Assembly: GCA_903822825.1 (NCBI GenBank)
Contig: CAIJQQ010000031.1
Coordinates: 1-46,297, forward strand
DNA length: 46,297 nt
Direction of reading: 5' to 3'
From: an uncultured Burkholderiales bacterium
GTDB taxonomy: Bacteria; Pseudomonadota; Gammaproteobacteria; Burkholderiales; Burkholderiaceae_C
Shown piece after piece: positions 7,509 through 15,890 of the stretch (position 1 is the first letter of the stretch; each line of letters begins with the position of its first letter). A program made the translations under genes and the position numbers. The notes beneath the pieces are model-generated. The model was not told the origin of the DNA. It saw nothing but the letters and a program-made list of their open reading frames with translations, and made no database searches.

Positions 7509-8746
7509 GGGGCAACCATTTTCACCAGCCCACGGGCCAGCCAGTCGTCAAAAGCTGCGAGCACCTGCTGCACAAACGCAGCATCGTTGATGTGCGCGTC
7601 GATGCGCGAGACTTCAGTCGCTCCCCAATCGCATTGGTCGCATTCGTCCATCATGGCCGCCAAGCCTTTGGGATCGTGCAGCGGTGCGCCAGGTCGGTCC
7701 CACTCTTGAATGCCTTGCAGGGTCAGCACCAGATGCACCGGGCCTTGGGCCTGGCGCAGGCGACTCGCCAGTTCGCGGGCGAATTCGCGGCGCATGTCGG
7801 CGTCAATACCCACCGAAGCGATCAGGCGGTTGTGGTCGTGCGCGGGTCGCCCGGCGAAGCGCTCGGGCCTCTGTCCCCAAGCGGGGTAGTCCACCAGGTC
7901 GGTGGCGCCCGGGGCCACGATCATCGGCACGCCCAAGCGGCCCGCGCCCATGAGTCGGTCTGTCCCCGCACTCACCACCGAGCCGCCCATCTGGTTGACC
8001 ATCTCTTGCAAGCTGAAGTCCATCACGCAGGCGAACTGGCCTTGCGCGGCCAGCGATTCAAACGCCCTGCCTCCCATGCCCGTGGTGTGAAACACCGCCA
8101 AATCAAACCCACGCTTGTCCAGCTCAGGCTGCAGCTGCACCATGTATTTCAGGCAGCTCGATCCCAAAGACGTCATGCCCACCACCGGACGATCGAAACG
8201 CGGCACGCGCGCCACGCGGCAGGCCCCCACCACGGCCCCTGCCGCTTGCGCCAAGGCCGACTGGCACAGGCTGTTGAGGCCATACAAGCCACCGGCCCAC
8301 AGCACCATCATCAAATCGGGCGGCATGCGCTCGGGCGGCAACAGGGGCGAAAAAGCCACCGTGGACAGCACCACCTTGGGCACGCCCAGCGGCAAGCTGC
8401 TGGCCACATCCAGCGCCAAATCGGTGCCCATGGTGCCGCCCAGCACCAGCAGGCCGTCCATGCGGCCCTCGCGCTGCAGTTGGGCAGCCAAAGCCGATGC
8501 GCCCTGCGCCATCAGGGCCATGGCGCTGTTCTCATCACCGCTGTCCATGACTTGCTGCAGCGTCACGCCCGCCGCCTGCGCGACCTCGGTGTTGGCAAAG
8601 TCCGGGACCACCTGCCCTTTGGCCAGCACCCCCACGTCCATGATCAGTGCCTGTCCGCCCGCGGCCTGGACCTGCTCGCGCATGAAGCCAATCTCGTCGC
8701 TCTTGGTGTCCACTGTGCCGACGATCAGGATGACCGGCCTCTTCAT
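7505..8746 (-). CDS. UPF0261 / Tm-1-like ATP-binding domain protein
   Basis: A 413-residue protein of the UPF0261 family, related to the ATP-binding part of tomato Tm-1. Family features are the N-terminal VGTVDTKSDE, LVLGGTMGTDLAL in the first half, VVGMTSLGSS, VFHTTGMGGRAFE and VPMIVAPGATDLVD. The start at 8746 gives an ATGA overlap with the aminotransferase stop and removes an unlikely Arg-rich extension (alternative start 8794). The family is poorly understood and often occurs beside a TIM-barrel partner (PEP-hydrolase-like, the other half of Tm-1); no such partner is present here. Its place inside an amine-type operon hints at a carbon-nitrogen metabolic role. Confidence 0.87.
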   Translation of the reverse strand: MKRPVILIVGTVDTKSDEIGFMREQVQAAGGQALIMDVGVLAKGQVVPDFANTEVAQAAGVTLQQVMDSGDENSAMALMAQGASALAAQLQREGRMDGLLVLGGTMGTDLALDVASSLPLGVPKVVLSTVAFSPLLPPERMPPDLMMVLWAGGLYGLNSLCQSALAQAAGAVVGACRVARVPRFDRPVVGMTSLGSSCLKYMVQLQPELDKRGFDLAVFHTTGMGGRAFESLAAQGQFACVMDFSLQEMVNQMGGSVVSAGTDRLMGAGRLGVPMIVAPGATDLVDYPAWGQRPERFAGRPAHDHNRLIASVGIDADMRREFARELASRLRQAQGPVHLVLTLQGIQEWDRPGAPLHDPKGLAAMMDECDQCDWGATEVSRIDAHINDAAFVQQVLAAFDDWLARGLVKMVAP

Positions 8747-10107
8747 GCGCGGCCCTCCTGCACGGCGAAAAACGCGGCTTCGAGCACGTCGCACATGAAG
8801 TCCACCTCCTCGAGGGTGATGACCAGCGGTGGCGACAGGATCAGGTTGGGGCCGGAGATGCGCACCATCAAACCCGCCTTGTAGGCCGCCTTGGCCACCC
8901 GCGCTGGAATGTCGCTGCTGCGTGGCATGGGGATGCGTTTGGCCTTGTCGCTCACCATCTCAATCCCCAGCATCAGGCCCACGCCGCGCACATCGCCCAC
9001 AAAGGAGCAGGTGTCCACCAACTGGCGCAAGCGGATCTGCAGGTGCGCGCCCACACGGGTGGCGTTGCCCGGAATGTCCAACGCCTCGATCTGGTCGAGT
9101 GTGGCCAGCGCCGCCGCCGCCGCGATCGGGTGCGCACTGTAGGTGTAGCCGTGCGAGACCGAAGCCATGCCGGTGGTGTCGGCATCAAACACATCGGCAA
9201 TGCGGCGGTTGATGGCCGTGGCCCCCAGCGGGATGTAGCCCGACGAAATGCCCTTGGCCAGGCACCACATGTCGGCATTCACACCCCAAAGGCGGGTGCC
9301 AAACATCTCGCCGCTGCGGCCAAAGCCCGTCACCACCTCGTCAGCGATCAGCAGCACGCCGTACTTGTCGCAAATTTGGCGCACCAGCGGCCAGTAGTTG
9401 GGGGGCGGCACGATCACCCCGCCCGCGCCCTGCACCGGCTCGGCAATGAAAGCGGCCACCGTGTCCGGCCCCTGGAAAATGATCTCGCGCTCGAGCAGCT
9501 CGGCGCAGATTTCGCCCAGACGAACGGGATCTTCGGTGTAGGGATTGTGGTACGCCCAAGGCGTGTCGATGTGGAAGCACCCGGGCAGCAGCGGCTCGTA
9601 GGCGCGGCGGAAATTGGTGTTGCCATTCACGCTCATGCCGCCAAAATGCACGCCGTGGTAACCCTGGCGCAGGCTGATGAACTTGAAACGGTCAGCCTGC
9701 CCCTTGAGCTTCCAGTACTGGCGGGCCACCTTCAATGCGCCCTCCACCGCGTCCGAGCCGCCGTTGGAGAACATCACGGTGGCCACATCTTCGGGCTGCA
9801 TCATTTGCACCAGGCGCTTGGACAGTTCGATCGCCCGCACATGCGTGGTGCCGCGAAACACGTTGTAAAACGGCAGCTCGTCCATTTGCGCCACGATGGC
9901 GTCGCGCACCTGCTTGTTGCTGTGGCCCAGGTTGCAGGCCCACAACCCGCCCACGCCGTCGAGCATCTTGTGGCCGTCCACGTCCCAGATCCAGCAGCCC
10001 TCGCCTTTGGCAATGATGTCGGGTGTGGACTTTTTCATTGCCCCCGGGTGGGCCATGGGGTGCCAGAGGTATTGCGCGTTGTCGGCCTTGAGTTGGTCGT
10101 TGTTCAT
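8743..10107 (-). CDS. Class III aminotransferase (omega-amine:pyruvate / SpuC-like)
   Basis: A 454-residue PLP enzyme of aminotransferase class III. It contains FSNGGSDAVEGALK (phosphate-binding region), EPVQGAGGVIVPP, LLIADEVVTGFGRSG with the PLP Asp, and CLAKGISSGYIPLGA with the Schiff-base lysine near residue 285. The N-terminal YLWHPMAHPG is typical of omega-amino-acid and diamine transaminases such as SpuC and beta-alanine:pyruvate aminotransferase. The start at 10107 is preferred because the upstream in-frame extension overlaps the aldehyde dehydrogenase. It probably transfers the terminal amino group of a diamine or omega-amino acid to pyruvate. Confidence 0.9.
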   Translation of the reverse strand: MNNDQLKADNAQYLWHPMAHPGAMKKSTPDIIAKGEGCWIWDVDGHKMLDGVGGLWACNLGHSNKQVRDAIVAQMDELPFYNVFRGTTHVRAIELSKRLVQMMQPEDVATVMFSNGGSDAVEGALKVARQYWKLKGQADRFKFISLRQGYHGVHFGGMSVNGNTNFRRAYEPLLPGCFHIDTPWAYHNPYTEDPVRLGEICAELLEREIIFQGPDTVAAFIAEPVQGAGGVIVPPPNYWPLVRQICDKYGVLLIADEVVTGFGRSGEMFGTRLWGVNADMWCLAKGISSGYIPLGATAINRRIADVFDADTTGMASVSHGYTYSAHPIAAAAALATLDQIEALDIPGNATRVGAHLQIRLRQLVDTCSFVGDVRGVGLMLGIEMVSDKAKRIPMPRSSDIPARVAKAAYKAGLMVRISGPNLILSPPLVITLEEVDFMCDVLEAAFFAVQEGRA

Positions 10108-10126
10108 TGTTTTTTCTTTGTGATTT

Positions 10127-11611
10127 TCAAAGCTGTATCCACGCGGTTTTGAGGTCCAGGTATTTGTCCAGCGCGTGCATCGATTTGTCGTGCCCGTTGC
10201 CGGACTGCCGCACGCCGCCCAGCGGCACGGTGATGTCCGGGCCGCCATAGGTGTTGACATGCACCAACCCGGCTTTGATGGCGCGCACCATGCGATGGGC
10301 ACGAAACAGACTGCCGGTCCACACCCCTGCAGCCAGGCCGTACTCGGTGCCGTTGGCCAGACGCACAGCATGGGCCTCGTCATCAAACGGCATCACGGCC
10401 AGCACCGGGCCAAAGACTTCCTGCCGGGCGATTTCCATGTCAGGCGCAACGCCATCCAGCACGGCGGGGCTCATGTACTGGCCACCGGGCACCGGCGCGA
10501 TCATCTGACCACCGGTGCGCAGTCGAGCGCCCTGCTCCAGCGCACGCGCCAGCATGCTCTGGTTTCGGGCCAGTTGGCGGGCGCTACTGACCGCGCCAAT
10601 GTCGGTCGCCACATCCAGCGGATCACCCACGCGCAAGCTGGCGGCGATGTTTTGCAGGCGATCCACGAATTCATCGTGTACCGAGCGCTGCACCAAGAGG
10701 CGCGAGCCCGCCACACACACCTGACCGCTGTTGCGGAAGATGCCCATGGCCGAGACCTTGGCCGCCTGAGCCAGATCCGGCGCATCCTCAAAAACCACAT
10801 TGGGCGACTTACCGCCCAGTTCCAGATAAACCCGCTTGAGGTTGGACTCGGCCGAAGCCTTGAGCAGCAGGCGCCCCACAGGGCCGGAGCCCGTGAAAGT
10901 GAGGATGTCCACGTCCATGTGCCGCGCCAAAGCTTCGCCGGCCTCTGCCCCATTGCCGGTCACGACATTGAGCACGCCCGCAGGCAAGCCCGCGTCCAGG
11001 CACAGCTGCGCCAGGCGCAACAAAGACAGCGAGGCGTCTTCGGAGGGTTTGAGCACCACCGAATTGCCTGCGGCCAACGCGGGCGCGATCTTCCAGGCGC
11101 CGATCATCAGCGGAAAATTCCAGGGCACGATGGCACCCACCACGCCGATCGCTTCCTTGTGGATCAGCCCCAGCGTGCCCTCGGGTGTGGGTGCGATCTC
11201 GCCGTTGATTTTGTCCACGCACTCGGCGTAGTAACGGAAAGTGCCTGCTGCACTGCCAGGCTCGGCTTTCCAGGCCATGGCGATCTCGGTGCCGTTGTCG
11301 CGCACACCCAGCACCGCCAGCTCGGCATGGTGCGCTTCAATACGGTCGGCGATGCGGTGCAGCACTTTCTTGCGCTCGGCAGGCGCCATGCGTGACCAAA
11401 CGCCTTGCTCAAAGCTGCGGCGGGCCGCCTGCACAGCGCGATCGACATCGGCCTGCCCAGCTGCTGCAATGGTGCAGAGCTGTTGTCCGTCGATGGGGGA
11501 AACCACAGGGAACGTCTGCCCCGATGCAGCAGCTGCCCACTGCCCGTCGATCAGCAGCTCCTGATCGGGGATCGACAAATGGCGCAGCGCGTCGATCTGT
11601 TCTTGTTTCAT
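10127..11611 (-). CDS. NAD(P)-dependent aldehyde dehydrogenase (PuuC/KauB-like)
   Basis: A 494-residue ALDH of usual length. It has VPWNFPLMIGAWKIAPALAA in the substrate/cofactor region, FTGSGPVG in the nucleotide fold, the general base in LELGGKSPN and the catalytic cysteine in GQVCVAGSR near residue 297. The sequence style is that of gamma-glutamyl-gamma-aminobutyraldehyde and aminobutyraldehyde dehydrogenases (PuuC, KauB). It lies 19 bp upstream of the aminotransferase and 9 bp downstream of the ferredoxin, so it is firmly within the operon. It would oxidise the aldehyde released by amine oxidation; the exact aldehyde is inferred. Confidence 0.9.
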   Translation of the reverse strand: MKQEQIDALRHLSIPDQELLIDGQWAAAASGQTFPVVSPIDGQQLCTIAAAGQADVDRAVQAARRSFEQGVWSRMAPAERKKVLHRIADRIEAHHAELAVLGVRDNGTEIAMAWKAEPGSAAGTFRYYAECVDKINGEIAPTPEGTLGLIHKEAIGVVGAIVPWNFPLMIGAWKIAPALAAGNSVVLKPSEDASLSLLRLAQLCLDAGLPAGVLNVVTGNGAEAGEALARHMDVDILTFTGSGPVGRLLLKASAESNLKRVYLELGGKSPNVVFEDAPDLAQAAKVSAMGIFRNSGQVCVAGSRLLVQRSVHDEFVDRLQNIAASLRVGDPLDVATDIGAVSSARQLARNQSMLARALEQGARLRTGGQMIAPVPGGQYMSPAVLDGVAPDMEIARQEVFGPVLAVMPFDDEAHAVRLANGTEYGLAAGVWTGSLFRAHRMVRAIKAGLVHVNTYGGPDITVPLGGVRQSGNGHDKSMHALDKYLDLKTAWIQL

Positions 11612-11620
11612 GGGCCGCCT

Positions 11621-11935
11621 TCAGTCGGGCACATGCAGCACGATGCCATTGAGCTCGGCGGAGGCGACCAGCTGGCAGCTCAGGCGGCTGCCGCTTTGGC
11701 GGGGAGAGGTGACGATGTCAAGCATGGCGTTTTCCACATCATCCATCATCGGGCAAGCGGCGAGCCAGGCTTCATCGACATAGACGTGGCAGGTGGCGCA
11801 CGACAGGCAGCCACCGCATTCGCCCGCAACGCCGGGGATGCCGTTCATCTGCGCGGCGTCCATCAGGTTGGTGCCGTCGTTGACGTCATCGCTCACGCGG
11901 TCGCCGTTGCTCATGATCCAGTGCACTTGGGGCAT
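11621..11935 (-). CDS. [2Fe-2S] ferredoxin, adrenodoxin type (P450 redox partner)
   Basis: A 104-residue ferredoxin with the vertebrate/putidaredoxin-type cluster motif C-x5-C-x2-C in ECGGCLSCATCHV (residues about 39-51) and a fourth cysteine in RLSCQL near residue 85. The acidic stretch MMDDVE between them fits the interaction helix of this class. In this group the usual role is to carry electrons from a flavoprotein reductase to a cytochrome P450, and a P450 gene is in the same operon. No ferredoxin reductase gene was found in the window, so that partner must be elsewhere. Confidence 0.92.
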   Translation of the reverse strand: MPQVHWIMSNGDRVSDDVNDGTNLMDAAQMNGIPGVAGECGGCLSCATCHVYVDEAWLAACPMMDDVENAMLDIVTSPRQSGSRLSCQLVASAELNGIVLHVPD

Positions 11936-11953
11936 GGGATGGGTTCTTTCAGG

Positions 11954-13246
11954 TCAGATGAAACGGATGTAGTGGTCGCGCAGCGCATCGCCTTCCAGGC
12001 TTGCGGTACGTTCGATTTCGTGGCGCTTGATGCCCACATGGTTGGCCACCAAGCCTTCGCCAAGGGCTTGTGTCAGCACGGTGTCGGCTTCGAGCGCGTC
12101 AAGCGCTCCCGACAGAGTGTCGGGCACGCTCTGTGTGGCATCCTTGTTTTCAAGGCAGTCGCCGGTTTCGATGGGCTGCAGAGCGTAAGTGTTGGCCACG
12201 CCCAGGCGCGCCGCCTGCAGCACCGCTGCGGTGTGGGTGTAAGGGTTGGCGGCGGCGTCGCCCATGCGGTGCTCAATGCGGGCCCCTGGGCCGCTTTCGG
12301 CCGACAAGCGCACTGTGACGCCCCGGTGGTCCACCGCCCAGTTTTGCCAGAAGCCGGACAGGCTGGCCGGTTGCAGGCGTTGGTAGGAGTTGGTGCTGGG
12401 GGCCAGCAAACCGGCCAGGGCCTGGTGGTGGTGCATCAACCCGGCGGTGCAGCCCAGGGTGAGCGCGTTGAACTGGCTGGCGTCATGCCCGCCCGAAATC
12501 GCGTTGTGGCCTTGGCCATCGCGCAAGCTGAAGTTGATGTGCACGCCACTGCCCCCCACAGTGAGGATGGGCTTGGGCATGAAGGTCAGCACGATGCCAT
12601 GCTGAAAAGCGACTTCACGCGCCAAGAGGCGGAACAAGAAGATGTCGTCCACTGCCTTGACGGCGCGGTCGTAGGTGAGCGTGAACTCGAACTGCGGTGC
12701 GTCGTATTCGGTGTTCATGCTGTCGATGCGAAAGCCCGCTGCTGTGGCTTTTTCCCACAGGGCGTCGGTGAAGCCCCTCGGGTCTGAAAAAGGACCTGTG
12801 GAATACACATGGGCGGCAGGCGTGTCATAGGGTTTGAGCGAGCCATCGGGTTCGATCTGGAAGGCAAAGGCTTCCAATTCAATGCCGACCATCGGGTCGT
12901 AACCCATGGCCTGCCAGTCGGCCACAGCGCGCTTCAAAGCACTGCGCCCGCACATGGGCAGGGGCGAGCCGTCGTTGGCTTTGAGGTCGCCAATCGCCAC
13001 CTGGGTGAACGGCTGCCAGCCTGGTCGAATGTCCTCGGGGGTGTAGACCGCCTCCATGTCGGGCAGGCCTTCCATGACCATCGCGCCCGGGGCCGGGATC
13101 AGCTCTTTTTCGTAGGTCACGCCAAAAGTGCCACGGCAAAAGCGGGCGCCACCGCCTTGCCCAGGTTTGAGCGTGACATATTTGCCCCGGGCAATGGCCA
13201 GGTGATCGCAATACAGGACCCGAAGGCGATCTTGAACATTTGACAT
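11954..13246 (-). CDS. Glutamine-synthetase-like gamma-glutamyl-amine ligase (PuuA/SpuI-like)
   Basis: A 430-residue glutamine synthetase superfamily enzyme. Catalytic-domain motifs are intact: the metal-binding GIELEAF near residue 123, GSGVHINFSL, the ATP/glutamate region APSTNSYQRL and IEHRMGDAAANPY. The length, the short N-domain and the operon context (aldehyde dehydrogenase, aminotransferase, glutamine amidotransferase) suggest an amine-specific ligase such as PuuA, SpuI, IpuC or aniline AtdA1 rather than housekeeping GlnA. It would join glutamate to an amine using ATP. The start at 13246 has a purine-rich site (GAAAGG) upstream and leaves an 11-bp gap after the P450. Substrate unknown. 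Confidence 0.85.
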   Translation of the reverse strand: MSNVQDRLRVLYCDHLAIARGKYVTLKPGQGGGARFCRGTFGVTYEKELIPAPGAMVMEGLPDMEAVYTPEDIRPGWQPFTQVAIGDLKANDGSPLPMCGRSALKRAVADWQAMGYDPMVGIELEAFAFQIEPDGSLKPYDTPAAHVYSTGPFSDPRGFTDALWEKATAAGFRIDSMNTEYDAPQFEFTLTYDRAVKAVDDIFLFRLLAREVAFQHGIVLTFMPKPILTVGGSGVHINFSLRDGQGHNAISGGHDASQFNALTLGCTAGLMHHHQALAGLLAPSTNSYQRLQPASLSGFWQNWAVDHRGVTVRLSAESGPGARIEHRMGDAAANPYTHTAAVLQAARLGVANTYALQPIETGDCLENKDATQSVPDTLSGALDALEADTVLTQALGEGLVANHVGIKRHEIERTASLEGDALRDHYIRFI

Positions 13247-13257
13247 GGTGTTTCCTT

Positions 13258-14523
13258 TCAGATGAGGTGCATGCGCACGGGAAAACGCTTGATCCCCGAG
13301 ACAAAGTTGGATCGCAAAAAGGCGTGCGGTGCGGTCTGCTCGATGCGGTCGACCCGCTTGATCAACTCCTGCAGCAGCACGCGCAATTCCAGACGGGCCA
13401 GCCACATGCCCAGACAGGCATGCGCCCCGCCCTGCCCAAAAGCCAGGTGGCGGTTCACACCTCGGCTCAGGTCGACGGTGAAAGGGCGGTCAAAAGCCCG
13501 CTCGTCGCGGTTGCCCGAGATGAACCACAGCAGCACCTTGTCGCCCGCATTGACTTTTTTGCCGTGGTACTCGAAATCCTCGGTCGCGGTGCGCCGAAAG
13601 TGCGTGGCGGGTGAAGCCCAGCGGATGAACTCGTCGGCCACACCCTCCCAAGCGGCTTCGCCCTGGACCGCCTTGAGTTGCTGCATCAGGCCCGGCTGGT
13701 TGGCCAGCGCGTGCAAAGCCGCCGCAATCGAATAGCGTGTGGTGTCGTTGCCCGCGGCCACCAGAAGGCAAAAGAAGTTGCGGAACTCGGTGTCGCTGAT
13801 CACATTGCCATGGGCGTCGGGCTGGGTGATCAAATGCAGCACGCCGCTGGTGTCACCTGATGTGCCTTTGCGCTCCATCAGTTGGGCCGCGTAGTCGAAC
13901 AGGTCGGCCCCGGCGGGCGAGCGAAACGGCATGAAGCGGTAGGCCTCGGTGTCCATCTTGTCGACGACATGGCTGGTGAAATCGCTGTCGGTGTTGGCCA
14001 TGAGCGCGTCACCCTTGTCCACCAGCCAGTCCAGGTCTTCCTCGGGCAGGCCTGCGATGCGCCCAAGCATGCGCATCGGCAGCTGGCGGGCAATCTGGTG
14101 CGTGGCGTCGAACTCGCCCAGCGCCAGGGCCTGGTCGAGGATGCCCACACAGAGTTCACGGATCTGCTCTTCGTACAGCGCCATCATGGGCTTGGAAAAA
14201 GCCTTGGCCACCAGCATGCGGGTGCGGGTGTGTTCGGGCGGATCGGTCTCTTGAAAGGTTCGCCGCGCCATGTACTCCTCGTGCGTCTGGTCTTCCATGC
14301 GGATGCCTTGGGCAGAACTGAGGCGCTGGTGGTTGCGGTTGAGCTCCAAAATATCCGCATGCCGCGTGACCGACCAAAAGCCCTTGCCATCTGCCCAGTT
14401 GCACCAGGCCATCGGGTCTTCATCGCGCAGGCGCTGGAAGGTGTTGTGCGGCGTGCCGTTCACATAGCTGTCGTGGCTAGAGATGTCGGCGTGGCCATCG
14501 TCGCTGGGGTGCCAAACGGTCAT
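13258..14523 (-). CDS. Cytochrome P450
   Basis: A 421-residue soluble bacterial P450. The I-helix carries AAGNDTTR (oxygen-activation motif) near residue 250, the K-helix E-x2-R is in DEFIRW, and the heme loop FGQGGAHACLG has its thiolate ligand at C370. No membrane anchor is present. It overlaps the amidotransferase stop by 4 bp and shares the operon with a ferredoxin, so it should be a class I three-component P450. Context suggests oxidation next to nitrogen (ring opening or N-dealkylation), comparable to CYP151 enzymes for pyrrolidine, piperidine and morpholine. Family membership cannot be assigned by eye. Confidence 0.93.
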   Translation of the reverse strand: MTVWHPSDDGHADISSHDSYVNGTPHNTFQRLRDEDPMAWCNWADGKGFWSVTRHADILELNRNHQRLSSAQGIRMEDQTHEEYMARRTFQETDPPEHTRTRMLVAKAFSKPMMALYEEQIRELCVGILDQALALGEFDATHQIARQLPMRMLGRIAGLPEEDLDWLVDKGDALMANTDSDFTSHVVDKMDTEAYRFMPFRSPAGADLFDYAAQLMERKGTSGDTSGVLHLITQPDAHGNVISDTEFRNFFCLLVAAGNDTTRYSIAAALHALANQPGLMQQLKAVQGEAAWEGVADEFIRWASPATHFRRTATEDFEYHGKKVNAGDKVLLWFISGNRDERAFDRPFTVDLSRGVNRHLAFGQGGAHACLGMWLARLELRVLLQELIKRVDRIEQTAPHAFLRSNFVSGIKRFPVRMHLI

Positions 14524-15248
14524 TGTGGATTTTTCCTCGCATGTTCAAAAAACTGCGCCATCCACTGTCCAAACAGCGGCACATCGGCGGCATGCTGCAG
14601 GCTGGCATGGGCGCGGGCCATGGTGTGGGTGTCAAGCTTGTCGGCCATGTAGCCCAGCAAAGCCTGCATGAACACCAGCGGCATCTCGGGGTGAAACTGT
14701 GTGGTCCAGATGTGCTGGCCGATCTGCATCGAGCCGATGGGGCAAAAATCGCTGCCCCCCAGGCACTCGGCCCCTTCGGGCATGCGGGTGACCTGCTCGT
14801 TGTGCGCGGCCATCAAGGTGGTGCTGGTCTGAGGCGGCGACATCCAGGGGCGTGCAATCTGCCAATACGTGGGCGCGGTGCCCAGGCCCCAGCCTGCGGC
14901 GTTGCGCGCCACTTGACCACCCAGCGCCCGGGCCACCGCCTGGTGGCCAAAGCACAGGCCAATGAGCGGCTGGCGGGCCACATCAACAGCGCGGATGAAA
15001 TCCAGCAACGGCCCCACCCAGGGCAGGCTGTCATCATTGACCGAGGCCGGGCTGCCGGTGATGACGTAACCGTCAAAGTCCCGGGGGCTGGCGGGCAGCA
15101 CCCCGTCCTTGACCGGCAACACCTCGAAAGACCAGCCGGGCCGCAAGGGTTGCAGAAGCTGCACCACTTTTTGACCGTCGTTCGGAAAATGCGCTGCAAA
15201 CGGCGAGGTGTCGTCGTTGGTCAGCAAAACGGCCAGGCGCAGGTTCAT
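14520..15248 (-). CDS. Class I glutamine amidotransferase (gamma-glutamyl hydrolase-like)
   Basis: A 242-residue free-standing class I GATase domain. The nucleophile elbow is GLCFGHQ with the Cys near residue 100, and the His-Glu pair is in TQFHPEMP near 190. It resembles GuaA-type single-domain hydrolases such as YfeJ more than the C26 peptidase PuuD. As first gene of the operon beside a glutamine-synthetase-like ligase, it may cleave a gamma-glutamyl amide made in the pathway, like PuuD/SpuA and AtdA2. ATGA overlap with the P450 gene shows translational coupling. Confidence 0.85.
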   Translation of the reverse strand: MNLRLAVLLTNDDTSPFAAHFPNDGQKVVQLLQPLRPGWSFEVLPVKDGVLPASPRDFDGYVITGSPASVNDDSLPWVGPLLDFIRAVDVARQPLIGLCFGHQAVARALGGQVARNAAGWGLGTAPTYWQIARPWMSPPQTSTTLMAAHNEQVTRMPEGAECLGGSDFCPIGSMQIGQHIWTTQFHPEMPLVFMQALLGYMADKLDTHTMARAHASLQHAADVPLFGQWMAQFFEHARKNPQ

Positions 15249-15270
15249 CGGGTCTCTTTCAGGCTGTCGC

Positions 15271-15287
15271 CCATGTTATGCACATGG
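15271..15287. promoter_or_regulatory. Palindrome in the promoter region of the amine-type operon
   Basis: CCATGT-TATGC-ACATGG is a perfect dyad with 6-bp arms, starting 23 bp upstream of the first gene of the operon. The operon promoter must lie in the 106 bp between 15249 and 15354, so this dyad is a candidate operator. No regulator can be assigned with certainty. Confidence 0.35.
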
Positions 15288-15354
15288 CGAACGGAGCGTT
15301 ATCAAGTTTGTGCAACGTACACCCCGGGTTTTCACTCGACCACAGCGCCGGCAG

Positions 15355-15747
15355 TCATTGCGAACGATCCACCCCCTTGTAGAGACCCAACAAAACCAAA
15401 AAGTAAACCGCAAAAAACCCTGTTTGCAACCAATAAATCACTGTGCCTTGGCCTTGCAAAACGCTTTGCAAATCCGATGAGATGTTCACAAACGACAGGC
15501 CCAACACGGTCACGCCCAATGCAAACAAAGCCATCGGCACCACTTGAACATGGCGAATGGCTGCATAGAACAAGCTCGCATAGGCCATCACAGAAAAAGA
15601 AATGATCTTGTCTTGGTAAGCGTAGAAGGGGGTATCGTAGTAAACGAACAACAGCGGGTATTTCAAACCCATAAAGTGGGCTGTCGCCATCAAGCAAAAA
15701 TAAACGACACCCACACCCAGCATGTAACGAAGCCATTGCGCTTTCAT
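15355..15747 (-). CDS. Small integral membrane protein, unknown function
   Basis: A 130-residue hydrophobic protein with about four membrane segments (near residues 8-28, 48-64, 70-90 and 103-123). The start at 15747 has GGAGAG upstream; a longer in-frame reading from 15876 would add a non-hydrophobic stretch and is less likely. I do not recognise the family. It is divergent from the GlxA-like regulator and ends 106 bp before the P450 operon start on the same strand, but that gap and the operon promoter make co-transcription doubtful. Confidence 0.7.
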   Translation of the reverse strand: MKAQWLRYMLGVGVVYFCLMATAHFMGLKYPLLFVYYDTPFYAYQDKIISFSVMAYASLFYAAIRHVQVVPMALFALGVTVLGLSFVNISSDLQSVLQGQGTVIYWLQTGFFAVYFLVLLGLYKGVDRSQ

Positions 15748-15890
15748 GAAAATCTCTCCAAGCGAACCTTGCGCCTGTCCACACCATGCGGACGGATCAT
15801 TCGGTTCAGGGTTCAAGTGTCCGAGCAACGCATTCGGGCTAACAGCCGTGGATAAGACAAAATTCAGCAAAATCAAGACAATCTTTGCCC

